DNA from: an uncultured Eubacteriales bacterium | GTDB taxonomy: Bacteria; Bacillota; Clostridia; Christensenellales; CAG-138 | DNA: 64,000 nucleotides | NCBI GenBank assembly: GCA_900544555.1 | Contig: UQWD01000001.1 | Location: forward strand, 1-64,000 | Direction: 5' to 3' | Shown here: positions 42,070 through 50,584 of the stretch, in pieces | How the letters are laid out: every line of letters begins with the position of its first letter | How positions within the stretch are numbered: position 1 is the first letter of the stretch | Notes under the pieces: generated by a model | Database searches by the model: none | What the model was told of the DNA's origin: nothing | What the model saw: only the letters and a program-made list of their open reading frames with translations | Program-made: the position numbers and the translations under genes

Positions 42070-43269
42070 ATGGGTTTGTTTTGGAAAAATTCCCGGCTTA
42101 AAAAGCAGCAGGATATGACCGTTAAGCGGGCTATCGGCTTGGAGGGGTTCATATGTATCCTTGTTTTGTTTGCGGTGTTCGGCGCCCTCGGGGGCGTAAT
42201 GGGCTTGGCAAATATGGTCAACACCCTTCTCAATACGGCCTATTCACTTTTAATGAATACGGTATTTTACATCATGGCCATAGCAGTTGTTGCGGGCGCA
42301 ATCGCCGGGCTGCTTACGGAATTCGGCGTTATCGCCATACTGAACCGGTTATTCAGCCCGTTAATGAAACCGCTTTACGGGCTGCCCGGCGCCGCTGTGC
42401 TGAGTATATTCACGACCTATTTATCCGACAACCCGGCCGTTTTAACCTTATGCGACGATAAGAATTTTAAAGGCTATTTTTCGCCAGCGCAGTTACCGGT
42501 TCTTAACAACATCGGCACGGCGTTCGGCATGGGCCTTGTCATAACGGTATTCATGCTCGGGCTGGCCCCCGCCGGCGGCGGAAGCTTTGGCGCGGCCGTT
42601 CTGGTAGGCAATTTGGGCGCAATAGCGGGCAGCATCGTTTCCGCACGGCTGATGCTTTGGAAAAGCAAAAAAACGCTTGGCAACTCCCCCGCCAAACCGG
42701 AGGGCGAGCGAACGTTTGATATTCTGCATTATCGGGTAGTGCGTGAGGGCAGCGTTATGCAGCGCTTGCTCAGCGCAATGATGGACGGCGGAGCTTCTGG
42801 CGTAAAAACCGGCCTATCAATTATACCCGGGGTGCTGGTTGTGTGCACCATTGTGATGATACTCACAAACGGCGCGCCTGAAAGCGGCGTATATACCGGC
42901 GCAGCGGGCGAAGGCGTTGGCTTTTTGCCCATCGTCGCGGATAAGATAAGCTTTTTGCTCACGCCGCTGTTCGGCTTCTCCTCGCCTCAGGCGCTGTCCG
43001 TGCCCATAACCGCGCTTGGATCCGCCGGCGCAGCGATTGGCCTTGTTCCGGATCTGGTATCCGGCGGCATAGTCCAGGCGGGCGATATCGCTGTGTTCAC
43101 CGCGATGTGCATGTGCTGGAGCGGGTATCTTTCAACCCACGTCGCGATGATGGATGCGCTGGGGTGCAGGAAGCTTACTGGCAGCGCAATCCTGTTCCAT
43201 ACCCTTGGCGGGCTTGTCGCCGGCGTTTCCGCCCATTGGTTATATAAGCTCATCTCCCTTATACTCTAA
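42070..43269 (+). CDS. Gate-domain (nucleoside-recognition) membrane protein
   Basis: 399 residues with about ten TM helices. Two Gate domains are visible, the first around TAYSLLMNTVFYIMAIAVVA ... TYLSDNPAVLTLCDD and the second around MMDGGASGVKTGLSIIPGVL ... TALGSAGAAIGLV. Gate proteins resemble the core of concentrative nucleoside transporters, and sporulation proteins such as SpVB/YlbJ-like pumps are relatives. Substrate unknown. ATG at 42070 is preferred; the TTG at 42061 is too close to AGGAG. Divergent from spo0A. Confidence 0.7.
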   Translation: MGLFWKNSRLKKQQDMTVKRAIGLEGFICILVLFAVFGALGGVMGLANMVNTLLNTAYSLLMNTVFYIMAIAVVAGAIAGLLTEFGVIAILNRLFSPLMKPLYGLPGAAVLSIFTTYLSDNPAVLTLCDDKNFKGYFSPAQLPVLNNIGTAFGMGLVITVFMLGLAPAGGGSFGAAVLVGNLGAIAGSIVSARLMLWKSKKTLGNSPAKPEGERTFDILHYRVVREGSVMQRLLSAMMDGGASGVKTGLSIIPGVLVVCTIVMILTNGAPESGVYTGAAGEGVGFLPIVADKISFLLTPLFGFSSPQALSVPITALGSAGAAIGLVPDLVSGGIVQAGDIAVFTAMCMCWSGYLSTHVAMMDALGCRKLTGSAILFHTLGGLVAGVSAHWLYKLISLIL

Positions 43270-43751
43270 ACGAGCAGCAGCTTATCGGGGTAAACGTCAC
43301 CCGCGTTCAAACCGCTTAAAAACAACGCGCCCCCCGGAGCGCGCGGTTGTGCGATGCTGTACATTTGCCGCAAACCTGATACGCTCTTTTGGGCGGCCAG
43401 GGCAATTAAGCCCCTGGTTCTCTTGTGTTCACGCATGCTCGATACCGGCCGGGGGATTCTTATAAAGCCTTTCCTAATACCGCGGTGGCGTTGACCGTTC
43501 AAACATGCGCATGAAAGCGCCAGATTAAGACCGAACCACTGTTAATGACCGACGGCGCGCTCGCTCTTTTGCCCCCTCGGCCGTCGTAAAACAGATATCA
43601 GCCGCACGGCATGTTTACCGGCTTAGAACCCCACGGGAGCCGGTGCTTGTTTACATCCGGCTCATCAAAAGGAAAGCGCGTCGTTTATAAACCGAGGAAA
43701 TAACGCGGTTAGGATAATTCCCTATTGTGTCGGCTTATTCCATTAATAAAA
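43270..43751. other. Intergenic, no gene seen
   Basis: GC-rich short inverted repeats (for example CGCGC/GCGCG at about 43329-43346) but no T-tract terminator and no frame with ribosome site. It separates the Gate gene from the lipoprotein gene that reads towards it. Confidence 0.4.
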
Positions 43752-43774
43752 CGGCATAGCGTTAAGCTATGCCG
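43752..43774 (-). terminator. Intrinsic terminator of the lipoprotein gene
   Basis: CGGCATAGC (43752-43760), 5-base loop, GCTATGCCG (43766-43774). On the minus strand it is followed by TTTTATTAATG. Confidence 0.6.
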
Positions 43775-43794
43775 ATACCCCTCTTTGGAAGCCT

Positions 43795-43925
43795 AGCCAG
43801 GGTAAACCGGAGCCCAAAGACTTTCGATGCACGGGCCGTTGTATGCGCCAAAGGCGCAAGCGCCCCAATGTAACCCATAATAAGTGGCATGATTACTCTT
43901 TGGCAGTAAACTACGCCAGTATCCA
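43795..43925 (+). repeat. Degenerate relative of the dispersed structured repeat
   Basis: Contains GGCGCAAGCGCCCC, GTAACCC and AATAAGTGGC, matching the 3' half of copy A (GTGCAAGCGCCCC, GTTAACTCG, AATAAGTGGC) in the same order and spacing. The 5' hairpin is not recognisable. It lies between the lipoprotein stop and its terminator. Confidence 0.4.
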
Positions 43926-43945
43926 AAAACCCTTTTAACCGCCGC

Positions 43946-44914
43946 TTAATTTTCCGGCGTAATCGTTACAATATCTTTCCATACCCATTCGCGTGCCGTA
44001 TACTCGCCGGAGGTTCCTTCATACTGAGCAACACACCTTTCAACAGTAAGGATCGTGCCATCAAAGATATAAATCTCGCCGATATCCTCCCTGTCGCCTT
44101 TTGCCCATTCCTTGTCGATACCAGCATTTTTGCCAAAAACGGAGTCCGTGTCGACGTCGTACAGCCTTGTGTCCGCTTCTATCCCGCCCGACTCAGTATC
44201 GTTTTTACTGATTGTATAGACAAACTCAGTTAGCTTATCCCCGTCCATTTTCACATATGCGCGCTCGGTTCTGCTTTGCAACGCGTAGGCTCCGCCGCCA
44301 AGCGCGATATACTCAAAATAGTCCGAAGTCTCGGTCGTGCCGTTCTCAGTTTGCCGCGCAACATATCGCATGGAGTCCGTGGCGGGATCCCATTTGCAGT
44401 CCATACGCATATCCGCCGCGCCGTCCTCGTCGTCCTTAACGGTGAAGGTAAGCGTATAGTCGTTCGCCGCGTTTTTTACAAGCTTGATGTTCTCCGCGCC
44501 GAAGAAGGACAGCGCCAGCTCAATACCCGCCATGTTCTCAGTTTGCGTGCAATTTTCGTTAAAAGTCGCTGTAAACGCCCTGTCGATGCTGAAAAAAGGT
44601 GCTAAAGAACCGCCGATATAATCACCGTTGAGGATATTATAATCCTCATCCTCCAACTCCCGCTTTTCATTGTAAGGCGTAATGATAGCTTCGAGCTTTT
44701 CTGTGAGCTTATCTATGATCTTTTTTGATCGCGTATACGCGCCGGCATAGCTTTGCTCCCCTTTTTCATTATTAGCCGGCGGTTGCGTGTCGCCATCCCC
44801 CTGTCCAGGCGTATTTTGTCCGCCCTGCTTTCCAGGAAACGCGGGATCGCCGCACGCGGCCAGCGTTAAAATGATCATGACAGCCAATATAGCCGCCGTC
44901 ACTTTTCTAAACAT
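43946..44914 (-). CDS. Putative lipoprotein of unknown function
   Basis: 322 residues. MFRKVTAAILAVMIILTLAAC gives a lipobox (LAAC) with Cys near 21, then a Gly/Gln/Pro linker. The mature part is acidic and beta-rich (ENIKLVKNAANDYTLTFTVK, GADTRLYDVDTD-like) without catalytic motif. The start at 44914 is used because AGGAGG lies upstream; a longer frame to 44950 would put the ribosome site inside the gene. Organised as a single gene with its own extended -10 promoter. It is similar in general build to the lipoprotein at 53214 but not clearly homologous. Confidence 0.6.
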   Translation of the reverse strand: MFRKVTAAILAVMIILTLAACGDPAFPGKQGGQNTPGQGDGDTQPPANNEKGEQSYAGAYTRSKKIIDKLTEKLEAIITPYNEKRELEDEDYNILNGDYIGGSLAPFFSIDRAFTATFNENCTQTENMAGIELALSFFGAENIKLVKNAANDYTLTFTVKDDEDGAADMRMDCKWDPATDSMRYVARQTENGTTETSDYFEYIALGGGAYALQSRTERAYVKMDGDKLTEFVYTISKNDTESGGIEADTRLYDVDTDSVFGKNAGIDKEWAKGDREDIGEIYIFDGTILTVERCVAQYEGTSGEYTAREWVWKDIVTITPEN

Positions 44915-44983
44915 ATTCGCTGCTTCCTCCTCATACCTTTTACGGCACACTTACATGCTTATTTATTAGTTCTCCATATTTTT

Positions 44984-44992
44984 ATTATATCA
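44984..44992 (-). promoter_or_regulatory. Extended -10 promoter of the lipoprotein gene
   Basis: Minus strand TGATATAAT, with no good -35. Confidence 0.5.
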
Positions 44993-45136
44993 TATTTGCC
45001 ATCCCCACGCATAAAAAAGTCCCGCTCGCACATCCACGCTATTGTTTGTGATTTAGCTTCAGTGCATTTTTAAGCCGCAAGTATTCCCGGCTTGCGTGGA
45101 ACTCAACCGCAGCTTAACAGATAAAAACACCAGCGG

Positions 45137-45982
45137 TTACACTCCGGTGGCTTCCGCTATCGCCCTGGCCAGATAAGGTACGGAATTAAGCGCTTCCTCC
45201 AGCGTATTGGCGTTATGGCCCAATTCTACCAGCAGGCTTAGGCCCATATGCTGGTTATACCTGCCGATTTTTAACTGCGTCGGGCGGGTAAGCCCTGAAC
45301 GGATATTCTCGAGCCGGCTTAATACGGCTTGTGCAAAAGCATAGTTCTTCTCCCAAACGGGAAGCTGGTCATATTCGCCCTCATAAGAGCCTATTCCGGC
45401 GCCGACCACAAAAAATATTCTGGCGCAGCGCTTGCCGTCTATCACCGCCACATCGTCCCGCTGAGTTTTGATGTTGCCGGCATTACGATGTAAATCGACA
45501 TAGACGTCAACGCCCTCATAGCGTCTCATCACCTCAAGAGATCTTCGATATGCGGTGTTTAAATCCGGTTCTTCAACGTTGGCCTCGTCATGGTATACTA
45601 TGAATCCCACCGCCCTGAGCGCCTCAGCAAGAGCGCGGCCGACCCTGGCCATGTTATTTTCAGCGTCAAGCGTACGCCATTTTTCCGTCTGCTCATATTC
45701 GGACGAATCTTCAGGGTAATACGCCTCCGTCACGTGCGTATGATAGATAAGCGCCGTGGGCTTTGCGCTTAACCGCTCTGTGAACGGCTCAATAGCTTCT
45801 TTCTTCCATTGGGCCAGCTCAATATTACCCCGCCCGTCAATCTCGGCGAATGGGCTGAGAGTGGGCGCAGGCTGCGAATAAAGCGGCTCGGCGTTAAGCG
45901 TCGGCTCAGGGCCGCTTTTTCCGCAAGCGCATACCATCCCGGTTAATAAAAGCAGAGTAAAATAATAGAAGGTTTTTTTCAC
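45137..45982 (-). CDS. spoIIP: SpoIIP-family N-acetylmuramoyl-L-alanine amidase, lipoprotein form
   Basis: 281 residues. The catalytic zinc amidase domain is clear: ALIYHTHVTEAYYPED (His ligand), VDVYVDLHRNAG (His/Arg) and HMGLSLLVELGHNANTLEEA (Glu and His). In spore formers SpoIIP degrades septal peptidoglycan with SpoIID during engulfment. Here the N-terminus MKKTFYYFTLLLLTGMVCAC ends in a lipobox-like VCAC instead of the usual TM anchor, and the protein is shorter than Bacillus SpoIIP (about 400). No gpr or spoIID is adjacent. The amidase family is secure, the sporulation role inferred. Confidence 0.8.
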   Translation of the reverse strand: MKKTFYYFTLLLLTGMVCACGKSGPEPTLNAEPLYSQPAPTLSPFAEIDGRGNIELAQWKKEAIEPFTERLSAKPTALIYHTHVTEAYYPEDSSEYEQTEKWRTLDAENNMARVGRALAEALRAVGFIVYHDEANVEEPDLNTAYRRSLEVMRRYEGVDVYVDLHRNAGNIKTQRDDVAVIDGKRCARIFFVVGAGIGSYEGEYDQLPVWEKNYAFAQAVLSRLENIRSGLTRPTQLKIGRYNQHMGLSLLVELGHNANTLEEALNSVPYLARAIAEATGV

Positions 45983-46053
45983 ATTGCGCTCCTCCGCTGT
46001 TATACTATTGTTTAGATAGGGCTCCGCTTTTTAGCTGGTTGCTTTTGAACGCG

Positions 46054-46916
46054 TTAAAAAATCGCGGCCGCTCCCGGCTCAAGCTCGCTTACGCGCTTTA
46101 AGTATGCGCTCATTCTCGCGTCGTCCTCCTCGGGATAGGCGTAGCCAAAGTGAGCGGCCAGGGGCCGCGCAAGCGTTCTGAACAGAGCGCACGCGGTAAA
46201 AACCGCTTTCCAGGCGCTTCGCGCCGTGCCGTAACAATAGGTTTCGGCATACGCCTCATAATGTTCCGCGCTCATCAGCCGTTAAAGTATTTTCCGAGCT
46301 TACCGACGGAAACCGCGTAGTTATACTTCAGCCCGATATGCCACGAAACCAAATCGTTCAATTCCGCGCGGACATATGCTTCAAACATTCCTATCGCGTA
46401 CGGCATTTCATCCCGCCAAATCCCCTTCGCTACGTTTTGCATGCACCACCAGAAATTGTTGCAGCAGGAGTCGTATTCCTTCTCGTCGGGAGGGCGTACA
46501 TGGTATCCGCTGTCGCTCGCGGGCGGAAACGGTTTGAATAAGCCTTCCTTATCCAGCAGCAATATACTCTCGCTGTCCTCCTCCAGAATCTCCATGCGAT
46601 CCGCGGGGATAAGCTGAAGATCGATTCGGTTTCCGTCGTCAAGAAGCGCGAGATAGGTAAATCTGCCGTCGCCTATTGGATCGCGCATGGTTTCAGGCGT
46701 TTGCAGCATAATCCTTCCGCCGAAGGCGTTTATCAGCTCATCGCCGTTTACAAGCGACGGCAGATCCCGAACAATATAAACGATGTCGTAATCCTGAAAC
46801 ATATCTTGCGGCGCGTTGGGATTGGCCCGCGATCCGTTCATCACCACCGCGCGTATCCGGCTGTCGTCACACGCTGTCCGCAGGATTAAATCCATCATCT
46901 GCCGGTAATTTCTCAT
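46054..46916 (-). pseudogene. ANT(6)-type aminoglycoside 6-adenylyltransferase split by a frameshift
   Basis: 46275-46916 encodes MRNYRQMMDLILRTACDDSR through VSVGKLGKYFNG, including the nucleotidyltransferase motif NGSRANPNAPQDMFQDYDIV with its metal-binding Asp residues. 46054-46275 (MSAEHYEAYAETYCYGTARS ... FTACALFRTLARPLAAHFGY) is the natural C-terminus in another frame. The junction TGATGA is explained by loss of one base (expected N-R-L-M-S). Full family length is about 285. Either it is a real pseudogene, a sequencing error, or two coupled chains through the TGATG overlap. The N-terminal half alone lacks the helical substrate domain. 46917-47164 shows no gene. Confidence 0.75.
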
Positions 46917-47164
46917 CGCAATTCCCCCCTCTGTTTTGAGCCTTGCTCAATAATAACATAATCGGGCGGATTACGCTGTAAACTCATCAAACTCCATTTA
47001 TCACAGCTTTATCCGGCCGGTTCTATAAATTTTATCATCCAGAGCTTCTTTAAATCTATAAACACGCCGCAGATTAAGCGCCGTCTCGTTACATCCATCA
47101 AATCGTTTCATTATCTAACAGGCGGATAAAAAACGTTCCGTTCGCAAAAAATCGTATCTCGACC

Positions 47165-47193
47165 TTGCATGATGCGGCGCAACAACTTACAAT
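47165..47193 (+). promoter_or_regulatory. Promoter of pspA
   Basis: TTGCAT (47165-47170), 17-bp spacer, TACAAT (47188-47193), 60 bp before the pspA start. Confidence 0.55.
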
Positions 47194-47252
47194 ATAAGTT
47201 GAATAGAAGGCTTGTTAACAGCTGGCGCTTCATAATCACGGAGGTAAACACA

Positions 47253-47933
47253 ATGTCGATTCTAAAACGCTTTGCGGATATCATGTCCTCAAATATCAAC
47301 GCCCTTTTGGATAAGATGGAGGATCCCGCAAAAATGATAGACCAAACCATGCGTGAATTGCAGGACAGTTTGGGAGAGGTTAAGTCGGAGACCGCCGGCG
47401 TCATGGCCGACGAGCAGCGCGCCAGGCGGCAGTTGGACGCCCTTAACGCGGATGTGGAGAAAATGCGCGCGTATGCCGAAAAAGCCGTGTTAGCCGGCAA
47501 TGACGAGGACGCTAAGCTTTTTTTAGGAAAGAAGTCCGATCTGGAAAGCCGGCGGCAGGGCCTTCAGGCGGCATACGACGCGGCTGCGGAAAACTCGGAG
47601 AAGATGCGGCTTATGCACGATAAGCTCGTAGAGCAGATAAGGGATTTGGAAGGCCGCCGGGAAACGATTAAAGCTAAGCTCGCAGTGGCCAAGACGCAGG
47701 AGCGCATCAATAAAATAGGTTCCAGCGCCGGCGCTGCGGCGGATTCCATCGGCGCGTTTGAGCGCTTAGAGGAAAAAGCCAACCGCAAGCTGGACGAGGC
47801 GAACGCCATGGCGCGGCTCAATACAGACGCGGCCGCGCAAAAGCTGGACGATGTCATGGCAAAGTACGACAGCGCTCCGGCATGCGATGTTGATGATGAA
47901 CTGGCCGCCCTTAAAGCCAAGCTCGGAAAATAG
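47253..47933 (+). CDS. pspA: PspA/IM30-family envelope stress protein
   Basis: 226 residues, nearly all alpha-helical coiled coil: MSILKRFADIMSSNINALLD (amphipathic helix 1 for membrane binding), MEDPAKMIDQTMRELQDSLG, LAGNDEDAKLFLGKKSDLES, and RLEEKANRKLDEANAM. PspA-type proteins form ESCRT-III-like rods or rings that repair the inner membrane. The ATG at 47253 has GGAGG eight bases upstream; earlier in-frame starts lack one. The gene begins a cluster with a zinc-ribbon membrane protein and an SPFH protein like Bacillus ydjFGHI. Confidence 0.9.
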   Translation: MSILKRFADIMSSNINALLDKMEDPAKMIDQTMRELQDSLGEVKSETAGVMADEQRARRQLDALNADVEKMRAYAEKAVLAGNDEDAKLFLGKKSDLESRRQGLQAAYDAAAENSEKMRLMHDKLVEQIRDLEGRRETIKAKLAVAKTQERINKIGSSAGAAADSIGAFERLEEKANRKLDEANAMARLNTDAAAQKLDDVMAKYDSAPACDVDDELAALKAKLGK

Positions 47934-48411
47934 TTTTTTCCCCGGCCAGCGGCCGGCGGTATGCCGGAAACGCCGTTGCCGCTGCGTTGTTTGGGGTTAA
48001 CCTTGAGGCGCCCCGGCGCGAACCAGCGGCCATATTACCCTTTTGCACAAACGGCGCTTTGAGCAGCCGCCTCCGAATTAATCATCCAGCGGCGGCGAAA
48101 TCAGCGAAAACGCTTGAATATTGGGAATAGCGGTTTAACCAAGGGGCGGGGCTTGATTAAAGGAGCATACGACGGTTTGCATAAACATGGATTTATTCCT
48201 GGCGGTTTTCCGCGAGCTTCACCGCTTAAGCGGCTCTGTCGGGTTGCATCGCACAGGCTTGTTTTTGGTTTTGGAGTTTCGCCGGCGCTGCCATGAGTGA
48301 AACGCAAGCTCACATTTATTTAATTAGCGTTCAGCTTTTGGATTCTTCAATCAAGTAATCCTCAGCCCGGAATAAGCGCGAAACACTATCTGATGGGGGC
48401 GGATTGGGTAA
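47934..48411. other. Intergenic, no gene seen
   Basis: About 480 bp of GC-rich sequence with CCGGCC/GGCCGG-type inverted repeats near 47941-47956. No T-tract terminator and no reading frame with a ribosome site. Whether pspA and the next gene share a transcript cannot be told. Confidence 0.4.
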
Positions 48412-49506
48412 ATGGAACAATATTCAGGGGAGAAAAGGGTTTTCATCTGTAAGGGATGCGGCGGCGAAGCGTCGTTTGATATTGAGTCGCAGGCTTTTTG
48501 CTGCCCCAACTGCGGGCGAGAAGAAGCGCTCGATACCGACAGCGAAGTTAAGGAATATGATTTTCGCGGGGATATTCCCAAGCCCGACGAACAGTGGAGC
48601 GATGCAACGCATGTGGTTGTATGTGACTCGTGCGGGGCGCAAATGGTGGTTGAAGCGGCGCATACGACGGCGAACTGTACCTATTGCGGCTCCTCCCACG
48701 TGCTGGAAACGCGCCAGATGGCGGGGGTACGGCCGGAGGCGCTGGTGCCGTTCCAGATAGACGAGCACGCCGCCCGCAATGCCGTTAGAAAATGGCTCGG
48801 CAAAAAGCTTTTCGCCCCCCGCGCGCTCAAGAATCTGTATCAGCGGGACAGGTTGACCGCAGTATACGCGCCTTATTGGACGTTTGACGCGGACGCGGCC
48901 GCCACTTACACAGCGCAGGGCGGGCGCGTTTACTATGTTACAGTGGGTTCGGGGGAAAACAGGCGGCAGGTACGGCGCGTGCGATGGACCCCTGTGAGGG
49001 GAAGCTTAAGCCGTTTTTTTGACGACATACTGGTTAGCGCCCGAAAAGAGCGGGATCCGCTCGCCCCGCCGCCGCAGGGTTTCGCCACAAAAGCGTGCGT
49101 CCCGTTCTCATTAGCGTACCTTTCCGGCTTTCATGCGGAAAAGTATACCATAAGCGCTCAGGAAGCTTTTCCCGAGGCTAAAAACGCGATGGAAAGCGTA
49201 CTGCGCGATATGGCGCGGCGGGAGGTGCTGAGCAGGTACGATCAAATCAGCGGATTGAATCTCAACGCAAAACTGTTCAACGTGAAATTCAAGCATATAC
49301 TGCTCCCGTTATGGATGTCCGGTTTTATGTACGGAGGTAAAAGCTACCGCGTGGTTATCAACGGGCAAACGGGCGCGGTCAAGGGGACCTATCCCAAGAG
49401 CCGCGTGCGCGTCGGAGTCGCCGTGGCGTTATGCATCGCGCTTGCCGCTGTGCTAATATGGTACGTACTGAGCGAGGGCGACGCCCCCGCCGCGCTTTAT
49501 TGGTAA
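48412..49506 (+). CDS. Zinc-ribbon membrane protein, YdjG-like
   Basis: 364 residues. Two zinc ribbons at the N-terminus: CKGCGGEASFD ... CCPNCGREE (about residues 13-37) and CDSCGAQMVVE ... CTYCGSSHVL (about 72-97). A central beta-rich domain (FAPRALKNLYQRDRLTAVYA, PYWTFDADAAATYTAQGG) follows, and one TM helix near the C-terminus (VGVAVALCIALAAVLIWYVL). This arrangement matches the YdjG-type partner of PspA and SPFH proteins in Bacillus. It lies 23 bp before the SPFH gene and is probably cotranscribed. Likely recruits or senses at the membrane; no enzymatic motif. Confidence 0.6.
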   Translation: MEQYSGEKRVFICKGCGGEASFDIESQAFCCPNCGREEALDTDSEVKEYDFRGDIPKPDEQWSDATHVVVCDSCGAQMVVEAAHTTANCTYCGSSHVLETRQMAGVRPEALVPFQIDEHAARNAVRKWLGKKLFAPRALKNLYQRDRLTAVYAPYWTFDADAAATYTAQGGRVYYVTVGSGENRRQVRRVRWTPVRGSLSRFFDDILVSARKERDPLAPPPQGFATKACVPFSLAYLSGFHAEKYTISAQEAFPEAKNAMESVLRDMARREVLSRYDQISGLNLNAKLFNVKFKHILLPLWMSGFMYGGKSYRVVINGQTGAVKGTYPKSRVRVGVAVALCIALAAVLIWYVLSEGDAPAALYW

Positions 49507-49529
49507 GATGTGCAGGGAGGATAATAGTA

Positions 49530-50570
49530 ATGGGTATATTCTCAAACCAAATGGCAAATGTGGTGGAATGGCAGGAGTTCCGCGACGATGTGATATTCTG
49601 GAAGTGGGCGAACAGCGTTCTTAAGAAGAACAGCAGGCTGGTTATCCGCCCGGGCCAGGACGCGATATTCCTTTATAACGGGCGGATCGAGGGAATTTTT
49701 ACAGACGAGGGCAATTATGAGATTTCGAGCCAGATTATCCCCTTCCTCAGTTCATTGAAAAACTATCAATTCGGCTTTAAAAACAAACTGCGCGCGGAAG
49801 TCTTATTCGTTAACACCAAGGAGTTTAATGTAAAATGGGGTACGAAAAACAGCATCAATATTCCCGCGCCCGGGCTTCCCGGGGGTTTGCCCATACGCGC
49901 GTTCGGCACGTTTCAGATGCGCGTTAGCGATTATGTCAACCTGATTGACCGCGTGGCCGGAATTAAACGGCAGTTCGATGTAGACGATGTTAAGGAGCGC
50001 GTCGTGTCCATGCTGGATCAGCTTTTGATGCGCTGGGTTGTGAAAGAGGGCAAGGATATGTTCAACCTTCAGGCCAACGCCGCTCAAATTGCCGCGGGCG
50101 TTCGGCAGGATCTCGATATGGAGATGGTTAAGCTGGGCCTATCCATCACGGGCTTTACCATTTCAAGCGTAAACTACCCGGAGGAGATACAGAAAAATAT
50201 AGAGCGCACGGCGGGGTACTCCATGGTCGGCGATATCAACCGTTACCAATCGGTAGGCATGACGGACGCCATGATAGACGGCGGTGGAGGTGAGCCGAAC
50301 GCTATGTCCGGCGTTATTGGAATGGCGGCTGCGCTTAAAATGAGCGATAAGATGTTTAACCAGCAAGGCGCTTCCGGCGAAGCCGCGCGCACATGCCCAA
50401 AATGCGGCGGTATTTTGACTGGGCAGGGCAAATTCTGCCCGTTATGCGGAGCCGATACTTTAAACCAGCAAGCACGGACTTCAGATCACAAACCGGCGTT
50501 TTGCCCCTGGTGCGGGGCAAAAATGGAGGCCGGCCATAAATTCTGCGCATCATGCGGAAAGCAAATCTAA
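49530..50570 (+). CDS. SPFH-domain (YdjI-like) protein with C-terminal zinc ribbons
   Basis: 346 residues. MGIFSNQMANVVEWQEFRDD is the YdjI/virion-core-like start, followed by the SPFH/band-7 domain (residues about 30-240; FGTFQMRVSDYVNLIDRVAG, MEMVKLGLSITGFTISSVNY). Two zinc ribbons close the chain: CPKCGGILTG ... CPLCGAD and CPWCGAKMEAG ... CASCGKQ. In Bacillus YdjI helps anchor PspA at membrane stress sites. The start at 49530 fits GGGAGG nine bases upstream. Its stop lies 14 bp before the sortase gene. Confidence 0.85.
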   Translation: MGIFSNQMANVVEWQEFRDDVIFWKWANSVLKKNSRLVIRPGQDAIFLYNGRIEGIFTDEGNYEISSQIIPFLSSLKNYQFGFKNKLRAEVLFVNTKEFNVKWGTKNSINIPAPGLPGGLPIRAFGTFQMRVSDYVNLIDRVAGIKRQFDVDDVKERVVSMLDQLLMRWVVKEGKDMFNLQANAAQIAAGVRQDLDMEMVKLGLSITGFTISSVNYPEEIQKNIERTAGYSMVGDINRYQSVGMTDAMIDGGGGEPNAMSGVIGMAAALKMSDKMFNQQGASGEAARTCPKCGGILTGQGKFCPLCGADTLNQQARTSDHKPAFCPWCGAKMEAGHKFCASCGKQI

Positions 50571-50584
50571 AAGGGGAGGACACC

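Noticed and set aside
46275..46916. CD-NTase partner for the TIR-STING protein
   Set aside because: The nucleotidyltransferase motif and surroundings (NGSRANPNAPQDMFQDYDIV) are of the ANT(6) aminoglycoside family, it is frameshifted and lies 13 kb away.
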